Assembly: GCA_018881555.1 (NCBI GenBank) | Contig: JACAXG010000241.1 | Coordinates: forward strand, 129,277-193,276 | From: Amblyornis subalaris | Taxonomy: Eukaryota > Chordata > Aves > Passeriformes > Ptilonorhynchidae | Reading direction: 5' to 3' | Length of the DNA stretch: 64,000 nt | Part shown: positions 23,896 to 37,695 of the stretch, one piece after another | Layout of the letters: each line of letters begins with the position of its first letter | Numbering within the stretch: the stretch's first letter is position 1 | The notes under the pieces: generated by a model | Told to the model about the DNA's origin: nothing | The model's input: the letters and a program-made list of their open reading frames with translations, nothing else | Database searches by the model: none | Made by a program: the position numbers and the translations under genes

Positions 23896-26800
23896 TCAGA
23901 AATGTGCNTCTGAGCAAAGCTGTCCAGCCTGGGGGTGCTTTTGAGCTCCTATTCCTGGATAGGAGCCCCTATCACAGCAGAGATCACACACAGCGATGCC
24001 AAATCCTCCCCTTTGGACACCTGCTGAGGTCCCTTGTGTCTAAGGAACCTACAGCTCAAGTATGTTCCGAAAAGTGGCGATTTTGGAAAGCCCCAATTCA
24101 CTTTAGTCACTTGGTAGCATCAGGAAATCTCCTTGCCTTCTGAAAGCAACTCCTGCACTGCCAACACAGACAACGTTTGCACAGTCACTGCAGTGGGGAA
24201 AGAAAATCAAACCCATATGATTATTCTGTAGATAGCCACTGCAAAGGTAACTGAAGTTGCAGTCCAGAGAAGTGGTTGCGCCTAATTTAAATATTTTCCT
24301 GAGCTACTCTTGAACTTGGGAATATATTATCAGCACTTTGTTTAGAGACTTACTTTCCAAGGAAGAATTTGATACTCCCTCTTTAGTTTTGCAAGAAATT
24401 CTGGATTTTTTCCCAACAGGTATTGGAGATAAATCAGTGNAAAAAACACTTAATAAAACCTTAGGGAAACCTCCCCAAACACAGCTTTTCACCACTGTTT
24501 TTTAATTCCGACACAGAAAATAACAATTTAATTACTTGCAAACTAAAAAAGAGAGTATTTCATTTTTTTCACAGCAAGAGGAAAATGGATTTTCTCAGAT
24601 ACAAGCTCAAGTAATGATGTTTTGTAGGGTCATAATAATGAATCACTACCATTCTGTCCAAAAGCAAATAGCATCAATTTCCCTCTCTGTATCTTTCCTC
24701 ATACTGAGTCAGAAAGGCATTAATTTCTTTTCCAGACATTTCAAGGCAATACAAACACACAGAGAGATCTTAATCTACCTTCTGGCAGTAAGACTAGCAT
24801 CCTTTTTATTCTCCCTTTGTGGAAGAGCACCTGGGAACCTCACAAGAAGATGTAGATACTCTGCCACTCCCTGCCATGATAAACTTACTCTCTTGGCTCA
24901 GACAGGCAGAAATACTACAACAGAATAAATCTGAATCTCATCACATACTGTCCTAACTTTTTGGAATGATTGCACCCTGGTTGTTCGTATTTTCTGTGGG
25001 TAGATATAAATCCAAACTGCCTCTCTGGNTTTTTTTTTTGTTTTTTTTTTTAATAGGCATGTCCCCCGTGGCCGAAATTCACAGCACATATGAACTCTCT
25101 GCAGTCAGTGCATTTATCATGGCAACCTGACCTTGCTTTGCTGTTGCTTCAATAAATCACACTGTTCATGAATCTGGATCGTGCAAAGTCCTTATTGAAA
25201 GGGATCAGACCCACAGTCCTGGACTGGTGACTGCACTATTGGTGCAGCTCTGCTCCTGAAAGTTCTTACTGAACTGAGACAGCCCCATGGGGCTGGATTG
25301 GCTGTAACCAGAAATAAACCCCTGCCAAGGACCAGCTGGAACACGAGGGACACTGATCTTCTGCCAAACTTTTACACCCTTAATGCAACAGCATTGTGGG
25401 TATTTGCTCCCTGGCANGTGGTTTGAGAGTTTGTAGGATCTCCCAAGGCAGACTTTGTGGTCGTAAGGACCCACCCTCTGCCTCCACTGCAGTCACATTC
25501 CCTTTGCCCCTTTTAAATTCGGCTGTACAACATGGTAAACATGAAATGTAACATTGGTGGAAAAATCTTATATGGTAGCTTTTCCAAGCTCTTCCAAGCT
25601 TTTCAGGGTTGTTGTTGTAAACTACTACTAAACGTTTTCTTACTCTTTCTAAACTTCCTTACTCACTAGAAAACCAATTTTTCCTGTTCTCTCAAATGTT
25701 TTGCATGACAGATCGTTGTTTACATCATTAAAGTCTGGAAGTGAGCACTTACCCAAAATTAAACATAATAAACCAAAACAACAAAAACACTTGCCTGGCT
25801 TTCTGTAGCTAACTTTCTCACAAGTTTTAAAGCCAGTCCTACTTAAAAACCAGAAGACTCCACAATTTTCAGCAGGTTTTGATGTACAGCGCTCTATCCC
25901 ATGTGTGGTTGAATGTCTCCATAATGGTAAGATACCATGTGTATGGCCCTTGTTACCAGTACGTGTGCAACCCGAGGAAAACACACCTAAATACCTACAA
26001 TGCCTCTGAACAAAAAATAATCATTAAGCAATTTGTTTTCAATTCATGTTTTAGGGGAAACATCACATCCAGTAATGATGAGCCTGATGTTCTCTGCTGA
26101 CTGTGCACACTTTGCAGCAGTAANGGGGAGCAGCACTCAGTCTGGAAGGGAAGAACACGAGCACTCACCAGACCAGCTCTGAGTCACAGCACACACCACA
26201 GAGCCCATGTGCCTGTATTTAGGGGAACACTGATGACTCATTCATTACTTAATAAATCAAGTTTCTTAATCAAGCAAGAAATCACTTGATGTTTCTCTTC
26301 TAGCTTTCCCTTCGTTCCAGCTGCGTCCTCTGAAACTGTGCCACTGGATCACTCATTTTCTACGGAAGAAACTGAGATTTATCATGCACTAACACGGTGC
26401 TCGCCCTGCACCACACACCACACGTGATCCAGGGAAAAATCTCCCCTTTGCTTTGCATGTGGACCCCCAGCTCAGGCAGTTTGACCCCTCATACCCTTGC
26501 ACAGCCTGGTACATCACCAGGACGTGGCTGCTCACGTGGGGTTCATGTGGCTGAAACAACTTCTCCCCTAAATCTGGGTTCTCAGTAAGCACCTCAACCT
26601 GCAGAACTCCCTAATTCAAAGCTCATAGAGCTATTTTTTTTATATTATGTTTAATAGAGGTCTCCTCCCTACTGTGGTGGTGCACTATTAATATGGGTTA
26701 CTGAGTGCCCCTCCTGTCGTCATTGCTGAGTGTCTCTAAAAAAAAAATAAATTACAAAAATAAAATACAAAAAAAAAATCGGATAAGCCAGGGAAAAGCA

Positions 26801-27300
26801 AAATAAAGGTCAAAGCATAATAACAAGCATCCCTAATGAACTGATAAATGGCTCAGGGCTTTTCCTATAATAGCTTAATTAAATACGTGTTTTCACATAC
26901 CTGTACAGTGTCAGAGAAGGGATTATTGAAATATTTTAAGTTAATTGACTTATCTTTATCTCAGACATAGCAACAGTTGATACAATAATTACATAGAAAA
27001 TGTAGCTATGCATAGAGGGTTTTTTCCCTTTTAATTTTTCTTATTATTTTTTTTTTACCTCAGAAAACGGATCCATATGGACCTGAAAGGGGATGACTCA
27101 CAGTATAAATTCAGAAAGCCAACACTTTTCTGATCTAACTATATCACAACTGGATATTTTTGTAAATCTTTACTGAGGGAAACCCTAATGACATAAGGAG
27201 GTAGAAAACTCTTAAATACAGGTATTAAAAAGAAGGAAAAGGACAAAGAAGATAAGACTGAAACAGTTAAAACAACTGGTCTGTGTGCTGCCTGCAATTA
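23896..27300. other. Non-coding sequence, nothing recognised
   Basis: AT-rich intergenic sequence with short homopolymer runs, for example poly-T near 25030-25051. I see no gene or nameable transposon. Confidence -1.
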
Positions 27301-27321
27301 AAGACAGANAGTGAACCACAC

Positions 27322-27632
27322 AATTATAAACCTCTTAGTTTGACCTTAACCAGGCAAAATTCCGGAACAGATTTAAAAGGAAAATTTAAGACACGAAAAC
27401 GCGTGGAAAGTGCTATAAAAGGCAACATGAGTTTCTCAGATGTACACTGCAAGTGTTGACTTGGTGCCTTGGGATTTCACTCATTTGCNCTGTAACACCC
27501 CATTCTTTAAGCAAAAAAAAAAGAAAAAAGAAGAAAGAAAAAAAAAAAAAGGCAGTGTTTCTAACTTACTCACACTTCATTAAACCATTTGATATGGTGT
27601 CACCAGGGAAGTTATTATGTAAACTCCAGAGA
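27322..27632 (+). mobile_element. Decayed LINE reverse-transcriptase remnant (CR1/L2-like clade)
   Basis: Two blocks of non-LTR reverse transcriptase can be read in order on the plus strand but in different frames. Positions 27322-27348 give NYKPLSLTL, matching the NYRPVSLTS motif, and are followed by GGCAAAATTCCGGAACAGAT, which matches the coding for GKILEQI. Positions 27576-27632 give FIKPFDMVSPGKLLCKL, matching the F-KAFD-V-H--LL-KL motif. An A-rich insertion (27513-27551) and frameshifts separate them. Lineage is uncertain; it is older and more decayed than the CR1 tails elsewhere in the window. Confidence -1.
27513..27551. repeat. A-rich simple repeat
   Basis: Runs of A with scattered G, about 40 bp, lying inside the decayed LINE remnant. 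Confidence -1.
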
Positions 27633-30600
27633 ACAACACGAACAGAGCAATTGTGAATCTGCCATGGTATTGGCTGCAAAGGAGATGAAAGTGGATTAGA
27701 CTGAAATAACAAATCTTAGTCTGGAAGTAAGGTACTTGTTCAGGTTGGCAAGTTTTGATCTTGATAGTGAATGGGTTTTTGTGGTTTGGTGGTTTTTTTT
27801 TTTAATGTTGCCTAACCNAAACATTTACTTTGGGAATCAAATATATTGATAATTCAAAACCAAGATACGACACCCACATCAGGAAAGGCTGNAACATAGC
27901 ACAGAAAAATCTGAATGACTGAGGACTGAACTAATCAAACAACAATGAAAGATGATAACACAAACTATAAATAAATAGAAGAATTTAGCTGTAAAGTGAG
28001 TTTATCAGTTGGAAACAAAGATAATTACTTCAGCCTCTGAGCCACACGTAAGCACAAATGGGACATGAAAGACACAAATATAATCCAAGCTACACATACA
28101 CCAAGCAAGGGATTTCTGTATGTTCCATCACTCTTAAAGCAAATACCTGCCTCCACCCCCATCACACATTGACTGTTTCGTGCCATAAGAGGTCACTTTA
28201 ATCTGGATGCCTTATTCCAGATAAATTCTGCATTGTGATGTTCCTTCCAGGCTAAATTAGGGACATATTCTGAGTTCTTACACCATAGTAAATCACAACT
28301 ATTTTACATCAAATGAGAACGCCCAATTGCCTGAGGGTCAGACTGAGCTCAGCATAGTCACTCTTGATTTGTACCAGAAAACAGGCCAATTGTGTTGAAA
28401 CATCTTCAACGAGATTAGAAGCAGGCTCTTTATTTAGGGAAATAATTTAATTTTCAAAGCATTTGACAATTTTAATAGACATCATCTATGAATAAGTCAG
28501 GGTGCGTAATATGCCTGAAGCAAGAAGAAAAAGGCTCATTAACTTTGAGAGAACAGACAGATGGGCAACNCTGGGGTAGAGCTCTGACAGCTCCCGGATT
28601 CTGAGAGCAGAGGAGTGAGGTGTGCAGGAGCCATTTCCATGGGAGCAAACGACACAAACTGTCATCTGTGACATCAACGTGTGAGTCAGGGAAAACCAAA
28701 NGAAGGAGACAAAACACCGTGGAAAATACTTCAGTTTGCAGAATGACATGAAAGGCGAAGGAGGTCTACAAAAGCTGATATGTAATTTGGATTAAGCTGA
28801 TTCNTTTACGAGCTATACACATGGAATAAGGGTTTTGTGCAATTCAGATTCTGTCCCAAGTGAGGCATACTGAACCTGCAGGGAGGGAAGCAGCCCCAAG
28901 TGCAGCACAGAGCAGGCACATGCTGACTGCATTTAACACAATGGATAGGACCACAGGGAAGAAAATGAACACAGGAGAGAAGCTGTAGACAACACCAGCA
29001 ACTCAACCACGGAAAAATGTGAAGGCTAAAAGGCTAACAAAGAAACGTAAAGGCAACCTCAGGTCTCAGCGTCAGTCTACGAATGAGCACTTCCATCTAG
29101 ACGTGAAAAAATTCTGGTATTTAGAAATTATATCATTCAAACAAGAGCCAAAACAGCCAATTCCTTTGAAAAAGGAGTATTCTTCCTACCTTACCTAACT
29201 TGTGGGTGGAAGCTGTCAGTGCTTTCCAGACAGGCTGTGGATAGCTGCTGCTGTGCGATCAGAGACGCAAAGGGAGCTGTCCTGGTCTTAGCACTGGGTG
29301 ACAGGAGACCAGGCTCTCCTTCCAGAGGTCAGCAGCACAAGTACATCAAAGGGAGGGCATCAAATACACTTTTATTCAACCCTACTAAGGAAAAATAATG
29401 AACCTATCATAGTACTTTATGTATGAAACAGGTAGTGTCTGCATTTTAATGGCTGAAACAAAGACAGCTGAACTCTAATGGAGTCGATTTTCTCTTGCAA
29501 GTGATTACTAAATTGCTTCTACTTTGTCAGCAACGTAATATCTCTGTGAACAGCTCAGAGTAAAGGAAGCAACACACCACCAATTGTCAAGTGGAGAAAA
29601 ACAGCACACGTACACACACACAAAGCACGTTTGAAAGAGAAACACTTCTGTTCCTCTGGTAACAACAAGCTCTTCACACAAGGGAAATAACTCCATCAGA
29701 AACAACAGGGCAGGGCCTTCATTCCTGTCTTCTGATCTCTAACAACTTCAGCATCACCACAGACCAAAATCATTTTAGTCCTGGCACCACTGATTATAAG
29801 TGAACGAGAGTTTTGCAGTGTCCGGTAGGTCCAGCAAAAGAATGTTTGGAGGCAACATCTGAAGTCTGTGAGAAAGGACTGTGCCTCTTTCTTGCCAAAG
29901 TTCAAACACTGAAACAGTCTGAGGCAGAAATTGCTTTAGTTCATAACTACAGCACACAGCAAGCACAGCACAGAGAGACATCAAATGAGGCTGGGGAGAC
30001 AGGGAATTAGCAGCAGAGAATTCTCTCTGGACACTGAGCCCATTAATTACCTCTCTGGTCACTGTGGGGATGAGGATAACACAACCCCAGCCAGGCTGTG
30101 TCTGGGAGCCAGCTCTGTCAGTGCAGAGCACTCTGCTCCATCCATGGCAGTTTGGGATTCCCAACGCACACACGCATTGTGACCAATGCAAACAACTTCT
30201 CTGCAGGCTGGATTAATTAATTACGCTGGCCTGTCGACCTGGTAGCAAACAGGAAAGCCAAGAAGCAAAAGCCCAAAGCCCTGATTCCTGTATCATTCCC
30301 ATTTTCCTGGCCTGCACACCCCAGCTGAAGGGAGGTCGTGTCCCCTGTATCAGCAGGCTCAGAACAGTTGCAGAAATGGGGCCTGGGGTGTATTTGTGCA
30401 ATAACACAAACATCTCTTGAGTTCCGTGACAGTAGAAGTGTATCTTACATTTTCATTTTTTTAAAACCACCACCAATACAAAGAAATTATCACAAGGATA
30501 TTTAAACACAAGTAAAAATATTTTAAGCGAGTTTACATCAGGCAGTGTATCCATTACAAACACACTTTGATAAACAGTAGTACTCTAAAATTGAAAGAGT

Positions 30601-32702
30601 TATGTTACTTCCATTAATTAACAGGCAGTAATGGACCTCCTTGTGCAGGTGACCTAAAAAATATCATCATATAATTTAAAAATTACACTGGCATTGTTTT
30701 TCTCTCACACACATCTGACCCTCAGGGAAGATTTGGATATAAAGGGCAAAATATTAGCACACATTTTTCATTTCCCAGTTTTATTAAGCTAAAGCAGCAC
30801 AAATAAAAATCAGAAGTACTAACTACTCGGTGAGCCCAAAATCAGCTTTATCCACATGAGTCAACAGGAGCATGTCCCAGCCTGGTGGGGTTGTCATGAG
30901 TTACAATGCCTTGAGGTGGGAATCAGCCCGTGGGACTGGAATTGTGCCCTTCAGTCAAGGGGACATGGCACAACTCCCTGCTGCCACCACTGCCTGCTGT
31001 CTCCTTAACAATCTGGAGGAAGAGCCACCGGACCAGACATCTGGCTGGTGTGTGAGGTGCAGGGTTGGGAACTCGTGACTGCAGCTAAAGGGGCCTTTAG
31101 TGAACTGTCCCGGGAACTGCCGAAAGTAAAACCAAACTCACTCCTGTGATATGTGCCCCTCACCTGAGGCTGAGGAAGGTGGGATGCAGAAGCCCACAGC
31201 ATAGGACTGTGTGAACATCTGATCCTTGCTGAAGGAAAATTCCTGTGTGGAGTGTGACACAAGCCAGGTTTCCAGTTACAGCGTTAAAGTCACCGTGAGA
31301 TCGCCCCAGGCGGAACCAGGCTTCATGCTCTGCTCCAAAATATAACAGACCTCTCCATGTCGTTAAAAATAGTATCTAACTCAAGCACTTTGTTCTGCAA
31401 GTCTGAGCTGTCAGAAAACCAGGGAGCTCAGTACAGACACTGACACAAAACAGGATGATATTCTGTGATGGAAAACCCCTTTGGGCAAGAACATCATCAA
31501 TAAGTGGTGAAGTAAAAACTGTGCTGGTGGTGGTGTGTTACTGCACAACACTTCACTGAGAGCTTCAAAGAAAGCAAGAAGATCTGGCAAAACAGGCACC
31601 TTTAACATTATTAATAGCTTTATTCCAGACCAAGGCTGCTCCCAAAACCTGGGAACATCCATCAGCATTATTGCACCAGAAAAGAGGACTGGATGAAGGC
31701 AGTCACGTTCACCAAAGTGGGGAGCACCATATAAGCTCAGGGATAGATGAAGTAATCAGCAATCGTTAAACAAAATGGGTAGAAAATATCAGTTCATATC
31801 TCCTGAGCAAAACTGAGCACCCAGCTGCAATCCCAGTGTTTATGGGTGGCTGTGAGAGCTGCTGAGATGGAAGAGGTTAGAAAACAAACTCCTCTGGAAA
31901 ACTGGAGAAATTCACCGAGGCACAGCAGAAGCAACCCAAGAAATCCTCTTGCAGCAGTTTGTATCGATCAAAAGTAAACATGGAACACCAGAGGATCCCA
32001 TTTGAGCCGATGTCAAGGGCAGAGTAAGGAACATTATCTTAAATCTCATTACTGCCAAGTCGTGAGACTTCAGATTTGCTGAAGACTGAGGGACAGTGCA
32101 AGCATTATTACCATTGCGTACACCGGCCTAAGGCACAGAAANGTCACCAAATGCAGGGACCTGAACTCCACAAAACCAGCAGGCAACTCTATCCTGGGCA
32201 GAGAAGAGCTCTAGAAGTAAAGAAACACGAACTTAATCCTGCTTTCACTTCCCCAGCAAAGCTGTGTGGGAGGACAGACATTGTTCAAGCACAGAACTGA
32301 GGAGGAAAGCCGAAAAAACCGACCACCAAAACCCGGAGATTGTAACACTTCATTGAGGATTCAGAAGGCATAACAATACCAAACAAAAGTTTTCCTCTTT
32401 GATGCTTCTATAGCATTAAATTCATTTAGAAAACTGAAGTAGATTATACTTTGTGCTTTGCAGATAAAAGCACTATTGTAGTCACTTGGATGGAGAAGGG
32501 CTTTATTCCGCCAAAAATATCATCCACAGAAGCCCTGAAACACGAGACCCAGCTCTGAATCAGAGCACCCTGTTCATTCAGAAACAAGGGATGCTGCACT
32601 CCTCCCTCAGATCAGAGCCTGCCCCGAGCCCCACTGCTCCCAGTGCAGCACGGAGGGATCTGCTGCTGCCGTGCCAGGGAGACAAACCCACCCTGCCCGA
32701 CT
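27633..32702. other. Non-coding sequence, nothing recognised
   Basis: The first few hundred bases may be further decayed LINE, for example GTGGATTAGACTGAAATAAC near 27692. After that I see no exon or named repeat. Confidence -1.
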
Positions 32703-32765
32703 CCTCACGGACAGGGTCACTCCTCACGGGCAGGGTCACTCCTCACGGGCAGGGTCACTCCTCAC
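32703..32765. repeat. 19-bp minisatellite, 3.3 copies
   Basis: Three tandem copies of CCTCACGGGCAGGGTCACT plus a partial fourth (CCTCAC). The first copy differs by one base (GGAC for GGGC). It is GC-rich compared with its surroundings. Confidence -1.
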
Positions 32766-35700
32766 CCATCTCCCGAAGGGCTGAGAGGCTTCACAGCAAC
32801 ATCCACGAGTGCAGGCTACAAAAGGCTGGAATAACAAGGCTTAGTTCTCGAGGACTAGAGCTATTCTGGTGCATTGCTTGTTAAAATAACGCACTTATTA
32901 AAAAACATATGAAAAAAGACCAAGGGAAAGCAAGAGCTTGCATCAGAGCCCGCTTGCTGCCAGGAGAGAAACAGAGATAGCCCCTCACAGATCTGAGCCC
33001 TGACACACAACAAGGAAAATAAAGAATAAGCTTTTTTACAGGAATGACTGAAATACAGGACAAGGCTGAATTTCAATTAGAAATTTATTTTTTAAAGATT
33101 ATAAAGAATTCTTATAAACATCTTAAAGTATTTCTTGCTCCCACTTGCTGCTATTTAATATCAAATGAATCCTTTTTACTTCCTTTCTTTTAAGCTGCAA
33201 AAACATAAACCAGCTATGAGAGCTAATGGCAGTGTGAGTTACTCCAATCCCTGCTTTCATACTGCTTTGGGAAAAATGAAACCAGTCTAGTGCTGCAAAC
33301 TGCCACAGGTTTTCCTCACAAGCCTTTCAGAGTCCTCTGTCTTGGGTTTTTAAATCCCAGTCCTTTGAGACAGAAGGTCTCAAGGCTGCAGACAAAACAA
33401 GAAAAATACACCTCCTAAAAGCTTCAGAAACAGAAAGCAAAATATATATATAAAAGCAGGGTGTATTATCTTCTGAATTTTCTGATCTTGGGCACTTGGC
33501 TCATGTTTCTAGAAGTTATCTTAAGGCCAGTGACTTTGCACTCAACAACTTCAATGAGAGATTCTTAAAAACTCCACATCCAGAACACTTTTTTTTAACA
33601 TATATATATTTGTAGAGCATCACAGAAACATCATATGAGCCAAAGCCCGTACAGCCTGAGTACACTCCCAGGTTATACCTCCTAAAAGAGGAATGTGTTT
33701 GACTTTCACCAGCCTTTTGCCTACAGATGTTGTGTCAGGAGTCAGCTGAACATGTTTCCTCACCAGTGAGGTGACCTCAGATTAGAATCATCTTGGAGAA
33801 GAAATTAATCTCTGCTGTCAGCATCAAAACAGAAATCTAAGAAGCCAAAAAAAAAAGTTATAGACACAGAGTAAAAAGGCAACTCCCCGGATCCTAACCT
33901 GCACTTTAGGCCCACAAATACTGCCCTGAGAAATATCAGCACTGCTCTATTTTACCCCAGCTGGCACCTTCCTGATGGCATTTTACTCAGAGCTGAACAC
34001 CTGGGTGCATGATTTTTTTCCTACATGCTTCATGAAGCCAGAAAATACAGGCCCTCAATGATACAAAATGTACTCAAATAATACATGAGCAAAGCTATAA
34101 CCCTAAACAATCCTTCTGGACAAGACAAGGACTTGCAAGAATTTAGTAAATGTTTTCTTACCTCTTTTCTTGCTTAGATAAACATTATTTAGAAGACCTC
34201 TTTATCAATACAGGTAGAATGAAGCACATTTACTCTGTTATACTTCACACAGAGCCATCAAAAGCAAAGCCATCCATACCCCTGCGTGCCTGCTGTGCTG
34301 ATTTTTGTGAGCTTCAGCCTGGTTTTTTGAGTAACAACAGCTGTGCACTTCACCATCTTCCTCCCTTCCCCCCAAGCTTCAACATGCCTCACTTGCAGAG
34401 CTGAGACAGTGATAACAACCAACTATCACGGAATTCCTGAATTCTTCCCTTTGTCCTGCCAGGATATCCAATATTTTATGAATTGTTGTTTTTCATTTTT
34501 TCCTTTGGTGCTTTTGAGCACAGAATACCAAGCTCTGCACGGTTTTGTGTGATCTAAGAACAGACCCTGCCTGCCCTACCAGAATGCCTTGCCATGTAAA
34601 ACCAAGATTTCTTCCCAATTTGCCACCATCCAGCTCAGGCTGGAAGGTAAGAAGCTTTCATGTATATGTACATAAATATATATGCACAAATATATATGTA
34701 TAATCCAGGCATGATTTTGATCTAAATCTATTTGTCTGCAAAAAATAACTCAGCAATAACTTCTTTTTCTAAAAAAAAAATTCTAGGTTGCAAAAAAAAA
34801 AATAAAAAAAAAGGAAAGAGAATAACAATAGACTTCTGGGTTTGGGGCATTTTCCATATCACAACCATATCCCAGTCTCTGCCTCAGATCCCTGCTATCT
34901 GTGTAAGGACCCTTCTACCCGGAAAAGGGTCTGGGAAGAATTCAAAGCTGAGCACCATCTTCCTGTGTGACTGCAAAAAGCATCTTCCACCCTTCCTTTT
35001 CCCAGTGACAGCTGGATCCTGGGGTAACACTAGGTTCCTTCCAAAACAAACGTGACACAGCTGCTCTGATTTATCTTCACAGCTCATAGCTTAGAGTTAC
35101 AGACAGAAAATACATTTAACAGGGGAACATTTTCACTGAGCGTTCCTGCATGCTGGAAGAGTTTCCTCGGTCACAAGGAGGATGCTGCAAATTGCCTGGA
35201 AAGTTTGGACCAGCACCACCAAGTAACTAGCTTTCGTGTTTCTCTACAAAATTTGGGGAACTATATTTAGTTTTGGTGAGTTCTCCAGCTTCTGCAGCAG
35301 GAAGAGTTTCCTTTCGCCCCAGGCAGAGGAAAAAGCTTCTGCAAGTGTGAATAAACCAACAGAGAGCTGCAAGAACGTTTGGNTTTTTTTTTTTTTTAAA
35401 TATCTCATAAAATCTCTGCAGTATCTGTCACAGGTTCAGAAGATTTCATAAAACAAGAGTCAGTAAAGGAGCAACTCTTGCACACAACTTTCCTCTGGGC
35501 CCTGGCACAGGCTGTGTTATGGGGGTGCCAGCACCACTGCAGCATCTCACTGCAGAGCAGCACCACATTTTATTGCACATGGTAAGAAGAAAATAATTAT
35601 CACTATAGCTGGTTGGGGACAGTCCCATAAAACTTACGTCTTGTTGAGATTTCTAGTTTATGTAAGCCTTTAAACATTTTTACACATTCTGAGATTTCAG

Positions 35701-37580
35701 GAAAAGAAAAAAAAAATGGACTCCTTTGGACTAGAAGAGCTGTTTTCCATGTAGCACTAGTGATGTTATTAGGCTAGCAGGGAAAGAGAGAGACACCATG
35801 TTACTCTCCGGATCCAACAGCTTCTTCAATCACACGAAGATAAAAACGTGTGAACATCAACCACANGGAATACAAGTTCGTTGTTTTTCTTTCCCTAATG
35901 AACTCTGCAAAGAATGCAACATAATTATGCCTTCCAAAGAAACTACTATGCTATCAGAGATACTAAAAAAGCTCTGTTCTTTGGCTGGCACCCATCTCTG
36001 CAAATGCTGTCACAACAGACTCCAAACTGTCACTTCAGCAACTGCCCCTCATGGGAAAAACATATTTCTTCTAATTAGGCAAAATTCTAACTCCACATCT
36101 GAATAGCATAATTTGATCTTTTCTCTAGAAACTCATTAACCACTTGAGTTTAATTATTAACATTTGCATTAATAACTCACTGAATTAACTACCCATTGTG
36201 TGAGCGCAGCTACTGCTTTGGCAAGATGATGCTCCACGGCAATTCCACCGGGGAGGTGGTGTGGGCCACGGCCACCTAAGAAACTCCCCTGAGCGTTACA
36301 GAGATGTAGTTTCTACCCCTGGGTCTGCCAACAGCTCACCAGATGCCTTTGGGCAGGTTATTCTCTTTTCCTTTCCTTTCTGCATCTGTTTCAGACAGGC
36401 AAGCCTTGAGCAGCGACTTCTCCCCTTTCTCTTCCTTCACTCCCACTGGGTTTGATCAAGAGCCCAACACAAGGACACTGAGGTCACCATTGCAATAATA
36501 ACTGCTGGCAAGGAGGGAGGTATCAGGCCACGGGGAACACGCTCCTGATGCTGGTACTGGTAATAGGAATCTCCCAATATCAGAAAAAATAAATGAAAAA
36601 CTTCATGCCTAGGTAGGGTTTAATGCCACAGCTATTCCTGCTGGGGCTCCCGCAGGGCCCCGAGCAGCAAGAAACCTGCTGGAAGCCCTAGATGTGCTGA
36701 GATAAAACCAAACTACACTGATTCCTTGATGGAAACCTTTCATAGTAGTAGGAACCCATGATTTATTCAGTAAGAAACAGGTTTTCAAGCAGTGTTGTAA
36801 ACACTGAACACGCAGACACATCCTTGCACCTGGCCTCAGTTAGAAAATGTGATGACTTACAAATCCAGGACACAGTGGGGTGATGCACAGGATAGTTTTT
36901 CAAATGCAGAAATGTATCATCAGAAAGCTATTTCCTCACAAAAGCATTACAATTTGAATTTTAGAAGGGAAGGGAGGGGATGGGAAACACAATAAGCACA
37001 CACACAACTGTCTTCTACTTTGGTTTCAATCGGGCGAGTATGCACATTCAACACTTTTCTCAACAGTAAAGATGCAAGGTTCCATGGGTTTTTTTCCAGG
37101 TTATTTCCCATAGCATTTATGGGTGAGCACCTTCATGTTAAGGATTTCCTGAATCCTCTGAAATTCTCCAGCTGGTATTTGCTACAGCATTCTGGATATG
37201 CAGTAATGTGTGAAACTTCCCAGGAAACTGAAGGGCTCCAGCACCAGCTCTCTGCTATTTGGATACTAACTCAGACATTTTTGCTCCACAGCAAAGGAAT
37301 GTAACAAAAGTTACTTTTTGTTACCAGATTTGACACANTTAAGCAGCCTTAAAAAAACCCAATAATCAGTGCTATAAAGCAGCTAGCTGAAAAAACAAAC
37401 CTTTCCAAATTCCCAGTGCCATACGATATTTTCAGATGAATAAAGGCATAAACTTACGCAAGAGCTTCTACATAAACTGTAATATCAGCCTGCATGGGAC
37501 TCAGGTGCTTTTGTTATTTCTGCATTTGGTAAATTCAGGCGTAACAATTTCTGAAGTCCTTGGGCTTTTACAAACAGGTG
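32766..37580. other. Non-coding sequence, nothing recognised apart from simple repeats
   Basis: Holds short AT simple repeats (33447-33458, 33600-33610, 34660-34702), A-rich runs near 34770-34812 and poly-T near 35383. No gene was seen. Confidence -1.
34660..34702. repeat. Imperfect (TATA/TGTA)n simple repeat
   Basis: Alternating TATATA and TGTATATG segments broken by TGCACAAA. It is low complexity with no coding content. Confidence -1.
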
Positions 37581-37695
37581 TGATTGACAGCCTCTAAATG
37601 CTCTGCTTTTCATAACAGCCATGATTGACAGCCCCTTGGTGCACAGCCCAATCAGCCTAACAATGTNATTGTTCTCTAATAATTACCTGATAATT
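37581..37695 (+). promoter_or_regulatory. Candidate enhancer: paired PBX-MEIS/PREP decamers with SOX and NF-Y-type sites
   Basis: The exact PBX-PREP/MEIS composite TGATTGACAG occurs twice, at 37581-37590 and 37622-37631, in the same orientation and 41 bp apart (about four helical turns). Nearby are CCAATCAG (NF-Y type, about 37649), an inverted SOX pair AACAAT-gtn-ATTGTT (37659-37673), and TAATAATTACC with TGATAATT (homeodomain type). The motifs are read directly; enhancer activity and the target gene are inference. The receptor start codon is about 18.6 kb away. Confidence -1.

Noticed and set aside
25029..25052. Poly-T tract as a possible retroelement tail
   Set aside because: No element body could be recognised on either side.
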